A stretch of DNA of 64,000 nt from Marsupella aquatica (taxonomy: Eukaryota; Marchantiophyta): the NCBI GenBank assembly GCA_973895155.1, contig OZ316897.1, forward strand, positions 16,988,001-17,052,000. The letters are read 5' to 3'. The position numbers and the translations under genes are program-made. Of the stretch, positions 22,940 through 31,200 are shown piece after piece. The notes under the pieces are model-generated. The model saw only the letters and a program-made list of their open reading frames with translations, was not told the origin of the DNA and did not search any database. The number at the start of each line of letters is the position of its first letter. Position 1 is the first letter of the stretch.

Positions 22940-24325
22940 TTGGTGGAGAGTTGGGAACCACAGCTTGGCCCTAAGTTGACAGGGGAGGAAAGACGTCGCA
23001 TGCATCGATTCCTGAAGAGTTACTGGAATTGTTTTGCATTTAGCATGAAGGATTTGGGGACACTGAAGGGTCCTGGTATTCAGATTGAATTGGCTAGTGA
23101 TGCGCCAATCTTTCGTAGGCCATACCGTTACAGTGACATGGAGAGAGCTCTAATTCAAAGCAAAACTCAAGATTTGTTGGAGGCTGGATTGGTGGAGATT
23201 TCATATGGGGAGTATGCATCTGCCATAGTGATGCTAGCCAAGAAGGATGTGCATGGTAATTACACAGATAGGCGCATGTGTGGTGATTACAGACCCATTA
23301 ATCGCCAGACAAAATCTGATAGATATGCCATGCCCACACCTGAGGAGATCTTTGATGTTGTGAGGCATGCAAAGGTTTTCAGTTTATTGGATCTGAGGGT
23401 AGGGTACCATCAGCTTCCAATTAGGCATGCTGACAGGTCCAAGACAGCATTCTGGGGGATTGATTCTTATGGCAAAGATCGTTTGTATGAGTGGTTATTC
23501 TTACCATTTGGGTTGAAGAATGCACCAGCTGAGTTCCAGAGAGTCATGGATTGAATCCTTGCAGGTTTGGATTTTGTCAAATGTTATATTGATGATATTT
23601 TGGTCTATTCTGCTACTGTGGAAGAACATCAACAGCACTTGCAGATTGTGTTGGAGAGATTGAGAGCACATGGGTTGAAGCTCCATCCTGGCAAGTGTAA
23701 GTTCTTCCAAGACCAGATTGAGTATTTGGGCCACACTATATACCCAGGGGGATTGGGTGTACAGTAGACTAAAGTGGAGGCCATTACACAGATTCATTGT
23801 CCTACTGATGTGAGTAGAGTTCGTGCATTCTTGGGATTGGCGAGCTACTACAGGAGGTATGTTAAAGGATTTAGCCAGCTTGCTAAACCTTTGACCATAC
23901 TCACTAAGTTGGATCAGGAATGGATTTGGGGTGATGACCAGGAGCATGCCTTTCAGGAGTTGAAGCAAAGGTTGGCATCATCCCCTATTTTGAGAAGACC
24001 CATTTCAGGCAGACCATTTCAGCTACACACTGATTGGAGTGGAGTAGGACTTGGAGCAGTGCTGACTCAGAAGGATGATGAGGGGAATGAGTTTGTTGTG
24101 GCTTATGCGAGTAGATCAAACAATTCAGCAAAGGCTAAGTATAGCTCTTATGAGGGAGAGTGTTTGGCAGCAGTGTGGGCTGTTGCACACTTTTGTTGCT
24201 ACTTGTTTGGTAACCCCTTCACCTTGATCACTGATCATCAGCCTCTTAAGTGGTTAATGGAGTCTGACAAGCTTACAGGGAAGCTTGCACGATGGGCATT
24301 GTTGTTATAGGAGTATGATTTCCAG
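22940..24325 (+). pseudogene. element B reverse transcriptase and RNase H
   Basis: RT motifs include RRMCGDYRPIN (near 23,270), LDLRVGYHQLPI, LPFGLKNAPAEFQRVMD and YIDD at 23,585-23,596. RNase H follows (LHTDWSGVGLGAVL, about 24,022-24,063, and the LITDHQPLKWLM segment near 24,225). Stops at 23,552 (TGA, between LPFGL and YIDD), 23,765 and 24,308 disable it. Apart from these the frame is intact. Confidence 0.85.
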
Positions 24326-24599
24326 GTGGGACATAGGCCTGAAAAAGTGAACTTGGATGCAGATGGATTAAGCCGCAATCCATGTACCAGTCAGCAAGAT
24401 GAGACTGGAGCCAGATGGCATGATGAGTCAGATAAGGAGATGGTGCCAGGATGGCATGCATCTGCCTTTCTTTGTTGGGTGCCAGCATACAGTGGATCTA
24501 TGGACTCTACCTCATTGGATGGAGTGGATGATGAGTCTTCAGATGTGGATGTTAGTGAGGTAACTACTGGACAACAAGATATTCACAATGATGTGAGAG

Positions 24600-25790
24600 T
24601 GTTGGAATATCTACGCAGTGGTTCTATTGTTGGCAGTGTTGATGCCAAGGAACGTGACAGGGTTCTACAGAGAGCCAAGAGGTTTCGATGGGAGGGAAAC
24701 CATCTTTTGAGAGTATTGCATGATGGTAGAGTGTTGGTGGTCCCAAAACCATCACAAAGAGTACATTTGGTGCGACATGCGCACGAGGATCTGGGTCACT
24801 TTGGTGTAAAGCGCACTTACAGCTTGCTACAGACACAGTATTGGTGGCGTGATATGCACACTCATGTCCAACAGTTGATAGCTAAGTGTGTGGTATGTGA
24901 TAGAGTGAGAGCATCATTTAATGCTCCCACTCCCCAGTTGCACCCGTTGCCGATCATGGGTTTGGGATATCGTTGGAGTTTGGATTTTGCTGGTCCATTA
25001 CCTCTTACCCAACGTCATAATCGGTATGTTTTGGTCATGGTGGAACACTTCTCCAAGTGGATTGAGCTAGTGGCATTGCCAGATAAAGCCAGTGGAGGAG
25101 TTGCTGCTACATTTTTGGATCGTGTACTCAGTCATTTTGGAGCACCAACTGAGGTGTTGACTGATCAGGGAACTGAGTTCCGTGGAGAGTTTGAGAGTTT
25201 GTGTGAACAAGCTCTGATTGATCATCGTACTACCTCTTGTGATCATCCTGAGGCAGATGGATTAGCTGAGAGAGTTGTGCAAACTGTGAAGAGAGGATTG
25301 CGTAAGTATGGCTTGCACGTTGGTCATCTGGGAGATTGGGATCTCTAGCTACCTTGGTTAGCTATGGGCTACCGTTTCAGTCGGCAAGCATCACTTGCAT
25401 CCTTCTCACCTTACTTCTTGCTCTATGGTAGAGAGCCAGATTTGCCAGCAGCTATTCGTTGTGATGTTGCATCAGTTGTGAACTTGGATGATCCTGATGT
25501 TTGGGTCAAGGTGTGTTCAGAGAGAGCACGGGTATTTCAGCGAGTGATGCCCATGGCTTTCGACAACCTTGCCATTGCCCAACATCGTGATACTTTGAGG
25601 TATGCCACTATTCGTGGAGGAGGTTACCGTGCAAGCATTCGGCGATTTCATCCTGGTGATTATATTTATTTGGAGCAGACAGCACCCACGACACTTGATG
25701 TGACCGCAGGCCGGACAATCTTACGTGTGCATGAAGTGTTTCCTTCTGGTGTCCTGATGTTGGAGGGACGCGATGGTATGGTTTGGAAGG
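24600..25790 (+). pseudogene. element B integrase
   Basis: The H2C2 zinc domain (HEDLGHFGVKRTY...CVVCDRV) lies at about 24,780-24,905. The DDE core follows: WSLDFAG near 24,973, VLTDQGTEF near 25,155 and DGLAERVVQT near 25,257. A conserved NCAPCHLPN phrase links it to the PHD finger, as in element A. One stop (TAG 25,346) lies just after the catalytic core. Confidence 0.87.
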
Positions 25791-25869
25791 ATCATGTGCA
25801 CAATTGTGCACCATGTCACCTTCCCAACATTGATGGTACAGTAGATCCAAGCTTGGCACATGTTCATGC

Positions 25870-26020
25870 TGGCTTGAAATGTATGTTGTGTGGATCTGCT
25901 CAGGGAGCAGCTACTATGTTGATTTGCGATAAGTGTTCTAGAGGATGGCACATGTCATGTTTGACACCACCATTGCAGGTGATTCCTAGTGGATCATGGT
26001 TGTGTCCTCAGTGTCGGTGA
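25870..26020 (+). other. element B PHD finger
   Basis: The last codons before TGA 26,018-26,020 form a C4HC3 PHD finger: C-x2-C, MLICDKC, then the His in RGWHMSC and the final LCPQC. It is uninterrupted and independently diverged from the PHD finger of A and C, showing the domain belongs to the clade. It is probably a histone-tail reader attached to integrase. Confidence 0.82.
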
Positions 26021-26193
26021 AGCCGACTAGTTATCATTTGTGTTCTCTTGGAAGATATGGATTGCAGGTAGGTGATCGATGGGGCTCACTTGCACCCAGC
26101 CTCCTGATCTTCACACCTAAAAAGGTGTATATCAACCTTGTAGAACTCATGGCTAGCTAGAGTTAGGGGACCTTACTCCCAGCTAGGGGGGCG
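26021..26193 (+). promoter_or_regulatory. element B 3' untranslated stretch and polypurine tract
   Basis: A G-run (26,186-26,191, within AGGGGGGCG) stands two bases before B1 at 26,194. This is where plus-strand synthesis would start, so B1 is the first transcribed U3-like segment. Confidence 0.65.
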
Positions 26194-26799
26194 ATTGTGG
26201 GTTTTGGACATGTGTGGACATGAGTTCCACTTGTATTCCATTCTCTTGTGTTTGTGATGTGGTAGTGTGACTATGTTTGGATGTATGTGATAAGCGATGT
26301 ATGTTGTGTAGCGATATGTATGCGCACGACAGCTGTCACACCATTCTGAGTAGTGTAGTAATATATCATGCTATTAGAGTATGTACGTTTGGTATGAGTG
26401 CTATTGGAGCCGATAAGGTTCCGTCAGGTTTGTGTGAGAGGGTACTTCTCACTTGTGAGGCATTGAAAGGTCATCTTTCAATGTTGAGCCTTGGAGAGAG
26501 AGGAGCTTGAGTGGCTATGGTGGCTGTGAGCTCCGCTTGTGTAACGTGGATTCTTTGAGTAGTGCAAGGTGCGTTGGCTTGACATATGTGTGTGATCGGA
26601 TCGGTGCGGGATCAATGGGGTATTGTTGACCGGGATCGTTGTGCCGATTGTATTGAGATTAATTGTGGGTTTTGGACATGTGTGGACATGAGTTCCACTT
26701 GTATTCCATTCTCTTGTGTTTGTGATGTGGCAGTGTGACTATGTTTGGATGTATGTGACAAGCGATGTATGTTGTGTAGCGATATGTATGCGCACAACA
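26194..26799 (+). repeat. element B 3' terminal cluster B1-A2-B2
   Basis: B1 is 26,194-26,331 (138 bp), A2 is 26,334-26,661 (328 bp) and B2 is 26,662-26,799 (138 bp). Two extra bases, GC, separate B1 from A2 in the palindrome GACAGCTGTC (26,328-26,337). No base separates A2 from B2. This is the three-part 3' end of a split-direct-repeat element. Confidence 0.85.
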
Positions 26800-26885
26800 A
26801 CCATCTTTTCTGCCTTCGGCCTGAACTTACCCAGGTGCCAGAAGGGTTATGGTTTTGCCCTTCCTGTGCTCCACGTGCTACCTGA

Positions 26886-26924
26886 ATTTTCTTCAACCCT
26901 CCTTTTGGCTGTGGTCTGGGGGGG
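26886..26924 (+). promoter_or_regulatory. element A polypurine tract
   Basis: Seven consecutive G (26,918-26,924) directly precede B1 at 26,925, after a short non-coding stretch following the PHD stop codon. Element C has the same G-run at the same place. Confidence 0.65.
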
Positions 26925-27636
26925 ATACAAAGGTTTACACCTCCACTACGTACATACCACTTCATTTGCTTTTTCTTGGCACTTGTGAATGTGATTGGAC
27001 TTTTTCTATGCATGTTGGTTGCTAGCAGCTTGCACATATGCCTTGCCGGTGACTTGTATGTTTTCGATACACTATGGCTACGATACTATATGTCACAACA
27101 GCTATCATGCTGAGGGACAGTGCCTCTTATGCACATCGGCATGTCCCTCGCCTGCCCGCTAGGTATGTAGTTAGGGCTAGTGTACTACCTGAGTTAGCGA
27201 CATGTTCTTGTAGCAAGTCTGGGCCATTCTTGAAGCAAATGTGCTTGTTAGTGTGACGCCAGGACTTTGCTTGCTTAGGGCATGTCTTTCTTTGTGGGTT
27301 TTCAGTTCTTCTTGAATCGCTGTTGACAGAGCTCAGACAGTGCTCGTCAGTTCCGTACATGGGATTCACACAGTGATTCGTTAGATGCTCCTGGCCGATC
27401 TTGGCATCCTGCCGGTTTTCAATTCGATTTCAGTACAATTGTTTCTCTTACGCCTTTTATATACAGAGGTTTACACCTCCACTACGTACATACCACTTCA
27501 TTTGTTTTTTCTTGGCACTTGTGAATGTGATTGGATTTTTTCTATGCATGTTGGTTGCTAGCAGCTTGCACATATGCCTTGCCGATGACTTGTATGTTTT
27601 CGATACACTATGGCTACGATACTATATGTCACGACA
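26925..27636 (+). repeat. element A 3' terminal cluster B1-A2-B2
   Basis: B1 is 26,925-27,100 (176 bp), A2 is 27,103-27,460 (358 bp) and B2 is 27,461-27,636 (176 bp). GC (27,101-27,102) separates B1 and A2; A2 begins TATC where A1 begins TGTC. B2 ends ACGACA followed by the target duplication ATGT. The arrangement equals that of element B with unrelated sequence. Confidence 0.88.
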
Positions 27637-28375
27637 ATGTGAACCAACAAGTGTTAAGGGGTCCAATGCATTTAGGCAAACGGATTTTGGCGGGGTCACT
27701 GGTGCACTAACTGCCCAAGTTGGACCACAGATTTTTGACCTGCAAACCGGCTGCAGCATTACTACCATGTAAAACCTCCACAGAACAGCTGGTTTGAGAT
27801 GCCCTACTAAGTACTTCACCAAATCATCCTTACTCGTAGTCGCGCTTAGTTGCATTTTAAAAATGCTTTGTCATGGTTTGGGCACAGTTCCCTCATGGTT
27901 GCAGTTTAGGCTTACTAAAAAAGACAAGGATCTGAAGACCACAACAACAATAATTGTGATGTGTTGTCGACGGGAGCCATTTGGAAACTTTGAAAGTTTT
28001 GGGGCTCAGGCGTACTTAGCTTGGAGGGCCCATCAAATAAATGCGTTGGGGACAAGCATTCCAAACTAATAATGCACTCCTTCAGCATTTCATATTAACC
28101 AGAAGGACTACAGTCGTGGACTACTCTGTAGGACGATGATAATTTTGATGCTAGACGAGACTGGTGGCAAGTGAAACCAATAATGGAGGCTGAGGATGGA
28201 CCTTCGTTGACCTGTGTTCGTTGTCGTAATAGCAGAAATCTACAGAAAGTTGACGGAAGGAAATGACTGTGCTACTTTGTTCGACTGTGTGTGGGCACCA
28301 CTTGGGCAGAATTGCGGGACTCGGTTATTAGGCGCAGTACGGTCCAACCCAAATTCCCAATTCTTTTGACCTCAA

Positions 28376-28794
28376 AGACCGAGAAACCGGAATCAAACCA
28401 AGAAGCACGCCAAGACTAGAATAAAATAATATAGCAACGCCAGGATTTGTACGGTATAGAAAATCCCAGAACTTAGTACCAGACTACTATGTGCACACGA
28501 GAAAACTATGTCGGAATCGTTAGGAATGCAGCATCGAGAGTGATGATTGAGCCATGGAGGAGGTAGGGCGTGGGTGTGACTTGGTACTTGGGAGCATGGG
28601 AGCAGGACAGTCCATCCCAAATCCCCAATGCTTTTGACCTCATGACCGCGAAACCGGAATCAAAACAAGATCTATTACACCAATGGCAATGCCAAGACTT
28701 GCACGGGCGGTACAGGAAAATCCCAGGACCTTGGTACTACCGGACCATGTACACGAGAAAACTACGTCCGAATCGTTAGGCGTGCACCGCATCG
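28376..28794 (+). repeat. imperfect direct duplication of about 155 bp
   Basis: Two related blocks, about 28,376-28,534 and 28,643-28,794, share phrases such as GAAACCGGAATCAAA, AAAATCCCAG and ACGAGAAAACTA, separated by about 110 bp. The copies have diverged by substitutions and small indels. Nothing indicates function. Confidence 0.55.
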
Positions 28795-29059
28795 ATCTCC
28801 GTACCCACTTTAGGTCCACGCCTCGCGAGACAACCTCAACTACTAGTCAGTGTTCACTAGCTCACTACGTTTGTACTCGTGTGCTGCGGAGGTCTTAAAA
28901 AAGTGTGTAGGGAGCTGGAGAGGAGACACGTCAAGTAGCTCACATTCACAAGCTCACAACTGTGCGTTTGTGCTAGTGTGTACTGTAAACCTGAGTGGGA
29001 GGTAGAGTGGAGACAACTTAATTAACTCACATGTTCATGTAATGGACTAACGTACGGTG

Positions 29060-29150
29060 AAAAAGGAGAGTAGAAGAGGAAGAAGTGGAGAAGGAGACAG
29101 CTTTTCTCACTTTTCTTCTCTTTTCTTCTCTTTTCTTCTTTTTCTCGTTT
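29060..29150 (+). repeat. purine tract followed by (CTTTTCTT)n pyrimidine tract
   Basis: A GA-rich run (about 29,060-29,100) is followed by a TC-rich run of CTTTTCTTCT units (about 29,105-29,145), together able to fold back on each other or form triplex DNA. It is low-complexity sequence with no gene. Confidence 0.5.
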
Positions 29151-30529
29151 AGACGAGACAGTATTCTACTGGAGCAATGCTGTTTGTATATCCGTCAGCT
29201 TTCGAGTGAGATCGTGGATGCTGATTCCGTACTCTTTACTGGAAACTGTTGGGCACATGGTTCTAGACAGTAGACACTTTAGGGGAATTTAGGGGATTGT
29301 TTTCCATGTCTATTCCAAGGTTTCAGGACGGTGTTCCCTTTACCACGACGACGAGTCAAAGTGTTCTGGACAGTTATAACATTCCATCGTCACATGATCT
29401 TAGTGGGGCAACTGGACGTTACAGTACATGAACACGTAACAAAGCACTAAAGCGTGGTGCAAAGTGTAACAGTTTTGTGGGGACGCGGGAATTCGATGCA
29501 TTCCAATTTTCAGGTCGGAAGACACCATTCATGATTGGTATCACGTGTTCAGCGGAAACAATGACTCGCGATAGCTCAAAAGTGAACGGATAACTTACCT
29601 TATTTCTACGAGTGCTTTTATACTAAGATGTGTTACTTTGCCACCGATTTTAGGCCATATTATTGTTCTCACCCAAGACAACTCCGTATGATTGTACAGT
29701 TACCTCTCTCTAAGTGCATGTTTATAGGGAAGACGGCCCTGCATGCACTAAACCAGGTGTTGCATTCCTTGATAGGCACACACCCCCTAAAAAGTGCATT
29801 GATTGATTTAGATTCCTTTGTTAGATATGGGGCCCCTCTCTTAGTGAGTAGTCAGCCTCTTACTTTGTATCCCTGCCCTAATTCTGTGCCCACCCTCCTT
29901 AAGTGCATTATATACTCTACTAAGGATGGGCATTCATTTATCTGTAAATGCAATTTTGTGATTTTGTGCATTTACCATTGAGCATAGAGACACTTATCAA
30001 GGTTAGGCACTTCTAAAGTTGTCTTTGAGCGATTGAAATTATTTTGGCCCTGTGTGCGTTCACAAAATATGCTTTAGAAGCACTTATCCAGTGTTAAAAA
30101 AAAGGAAGAACTACATGACCTGCACTAATCAAGGGTAAGTGCATGTGGAGTGTGCACTTAGAGAGAGGCGACTGTGCTCCCTTTTGTTTTCTAAGAACAT
30201 AGCCCTTCAACAAATTTGCTAGTGGTTAAGAGGGCACATACTAGGAGAGGGAGGACATATGGCTACATATAGGGTGAGATTATGTATAGAAAGTAGGGAA
30301 TAAGTACAGGAAGAAGGATGTATATACACGTAGGAGGGGAGTACATACAGGGCTAAGTAAAATCAGGACGGGAATGCGACTTTTCTGGAGGAGGTGCAAA
30401 GAGCTAATCTCTTCATTTGATGCAAAGAAAACTAACTCTATTCACTACTGGGTGGAAATAGGGGCATTTTGATTAAAAAAACATAAAACAGGAATTTTCA
30501 CTATGTAAGTGACATATAATATGTTACCT

Positions 30530-30713
30530 AAAGTATGTCCAAACATGAAAGTTATGTGCACTACCCATAGTATGTTCAAACATGTAAGTGACCAGGGGTC
30601 GTTATGTGCACAACCCATAGTATGTCCAAACATGTAAGTGACCAGGGGTCGTTATGTGCACTACCCATAGTATGTCCAAACATGTAAGTGACCAGGGGTC
30701 GTTATGTGCACAA
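30530..30713 (+). repeat. 50-bp tandem repeat, about 3.5 copies
   Basis: Units begin at 30,551, 30,601 and 30,651, with a partial unit at 30,701. They share GTTATGTGCA, CCCATAGTATGT and CCAGGGGTC. Units 2 and 3 are nearly identical, so the expansion is recent. Confidence 0.8.
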
Positions 30714-31104
30714 TCAGCACTGAAAGTTAATGTGCAAGCAAAAATAGATATGCTGCATGGTACGGCAGAAAAATAAATGTAAGTAGTGAAATAGTATGTG
30801 TGTAGTCAAGGTGTAACTCTATGTCATCAAAAGCTTAATATGAGTATGCTATATATGTGAATACATCTTGCAAATTTTGTCTTATTCAAATTTTGTGTTC
30901 AGTATTTTAATTTTAATGTGCCTTAACAAGGGAATCATTTATATTATTTGAAATTGAATTAAATATTTAACCCCTTTTAATTTAGTGAACTTTGAGTATT
31001 TTGAATGTATTTTGGCTCCTCTCATAAATGTTTAATTTTCTGTTTCAATCATTCCTTAGTGCATTCTCTTTTTTCTCGCAAACATATACCCTCCACACCC
31101 CTCT

Positions 31105-31200
31105 GTCTGTGTCTGGAAGGGGAATTGAACCTGGGACTTCAGTTCCAGGCTCATCCTAGGCCTGACCTAAGCCAGTTGGTTTTGCCACTGATTTTAAGGG
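31105..31200 (-). repeat. tRNA-derived SINE-like remnant
   Basis: On the minus strand an A-box-like segment (GGCAAAACCAACTGG, near 31,170-31,190) is followed by a good B box (GGTTCAATTCC, near 31,121-31,132) at tRNA-like spacing. No clean cloverleaf is formed, so a SINE head or tRNA relic is more likely than a gene. Confidence 0.35.

Larger units (their letters stand above)
18503..26020 (+). pseudogene. element B Gag-Pol polyprotein, broken
   Basis: The first ATG in the Gag frame is at 18,503; an upstream in-frame start is possible. The frame is interrupted by the 693-bp insertion (19,276-19,968), changes frame near 20,440-20,465, then stays in one frame to TGA 26,018-26,020. In-frame stops include TAG 19,261, TAG near 20,017, TAG 21,062, TGA 21,248, TAG 21,614, TAG 22,691, TAG 22,892, TGA 23,552, TAG 23,765, TAG 24,308 and TAG 25,346. 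None that I found is TAA. This pattern is expected from C-to-T change at CAG and CGA, with TGG to TAG possible at 22,691. Domains run Gag, protease, methyltransferase, RT, RNase H, integrase, PHD. Confidence 0.85.
17204..26799 (+). mobile_element. element B: second methyltransferase-bearing Ty3/gypsy element with split direct repeats, nested in element A
   Basis: This 9.6-kb element has A1 (17,204-17,531), primer site, leader, Gag-Pol, polypurine tract, B1 (26,194-26,331), GC, A2 (26,334-26,661) and B2 (26,662-26,799). Its repeats share no obvious identity with those of element A, yet the topology, TGTC start, ACA end, 4-bp duplication, self-priming and GC-marked B1/A2 joint are the same. A1 and A2 differ at about 9 of 328 sites and B1 and B2 at 3 of 138. 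The protein is colinear with A but clearly diverged. It is dead: about a dozen in-frame TAG or TGA codons, one frameshift near 20,440-20,465, and a 693-bp insertion in gag. Confidence 0.9.
17125..26870 (+). pseudogene. element A PHD finger, split by element B
   Basis: The first half is at 17,125-17,203 (C-x2-C then LLCDNCNGGYH) and the second at 26,804-26,870 (FCLRPELTQVPEGLWFCPSC). Without element B and its duplicated ACCA, the reading joins into a C4HC3 PHD zinc finger at the end of the polyprotein. Element C has the uninterrupted version. PHD fingers read histone H3 tails. At an integrase C-terminus the domain could steer insertion, comparable to chromodomains in chromoviruses, but that role is inferred. 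Confidence 0.8.
9908..26885 (+). pseudogene. element A Gag-Pol polyprotein, broken and interrupted by element B
   Basis: The frame opens at ATG 9,908. The aligned start in element C reads the same way without the early stops. It runs in one frame to about 15,358, where a 2-bp deletion (CACACAGATT in C, CACAGATT here) shifts it in RNase H. It then continues in the new frame to the element B insertion at 17,203 and resumes at 26,804, ending at TGA 26,883-26,885. In-frame stops are at 9,980, 10,019, 10,457, 10,946, 11,000, 11,195, 14,207, 16,377, 16,449 and 16,926. Where element C can be compared it has CGA, CAG or CAA at several of these sites, so they are C-to-T changes. Gag, protease, methyltransferase and RT share one frame with no separate start, as in single-polyprotein Ty3 elements such as Tf1. 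Confidence 0.85.
7936..27636 (+). mobile_element. element A: Ty3/gypsy retrotransposon with cytosine methyltransferase, PHD finger and split direct repeats (carries nested element B)
   Basis: Element A has its own sequence at 7,936-17,203 and 26,804-27,636 (about 10.1 kb). Element B is inserted between them. The order is A1 (7,936-8,292), self-complementary primer site, long GC-rich leader, one Gag-Pol frame (Gag, protease, C5-methyltransferase, RT, RNase H, integrase, PHD), polypurine tract, B1 (26,925-27,100), A2 (27,103-27,460), B2 (27,461-27,636). The unit is flanked by ATGT duplications. A1 and A2 differ at about 8 of 357 positions and B1 and B2 at about 5 of 176, all transitions, so insertion is fairly recent. 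Gag-Pol has ten in-frame stops and one 2-bp deletion, so it is dead in cis. A MITE sits in its leader. Domain assignment is firm. The split-repeat reading rests on the repeats and target duplication seen here and in elements B and C. Confidence 0.9.

Noticed and set aside
9908-26020. Stop codon reassignment or programmed readthrough explaining the many TAG and TGA codons
   Set aside because: Element C has sense codons at many of the same sites, the WRKY gene uses TGA as a normal stop, and the changes are the expected C-to-T type, so ordinary decay is enough.
17204-26799. Ordinary LTR retrotransposon with 5' LTR truncated and 3' LTR partly duplicated
   Set aside because: The exact 4-bp duplications sit at the A1 start and B2 end, and elements A and B with unrelated repeats share the layout. 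Independent identical truncations plus duplications are improbable.
27461-27636. Open frame across the B repeats with hydrophobic residues, possibly a small membrane protein or env
   Set aside because: It lies in terminal repeat sequence after the Gag-Pol stop codon, has no own start in a sensible context, and is not conserved between the A and B families.
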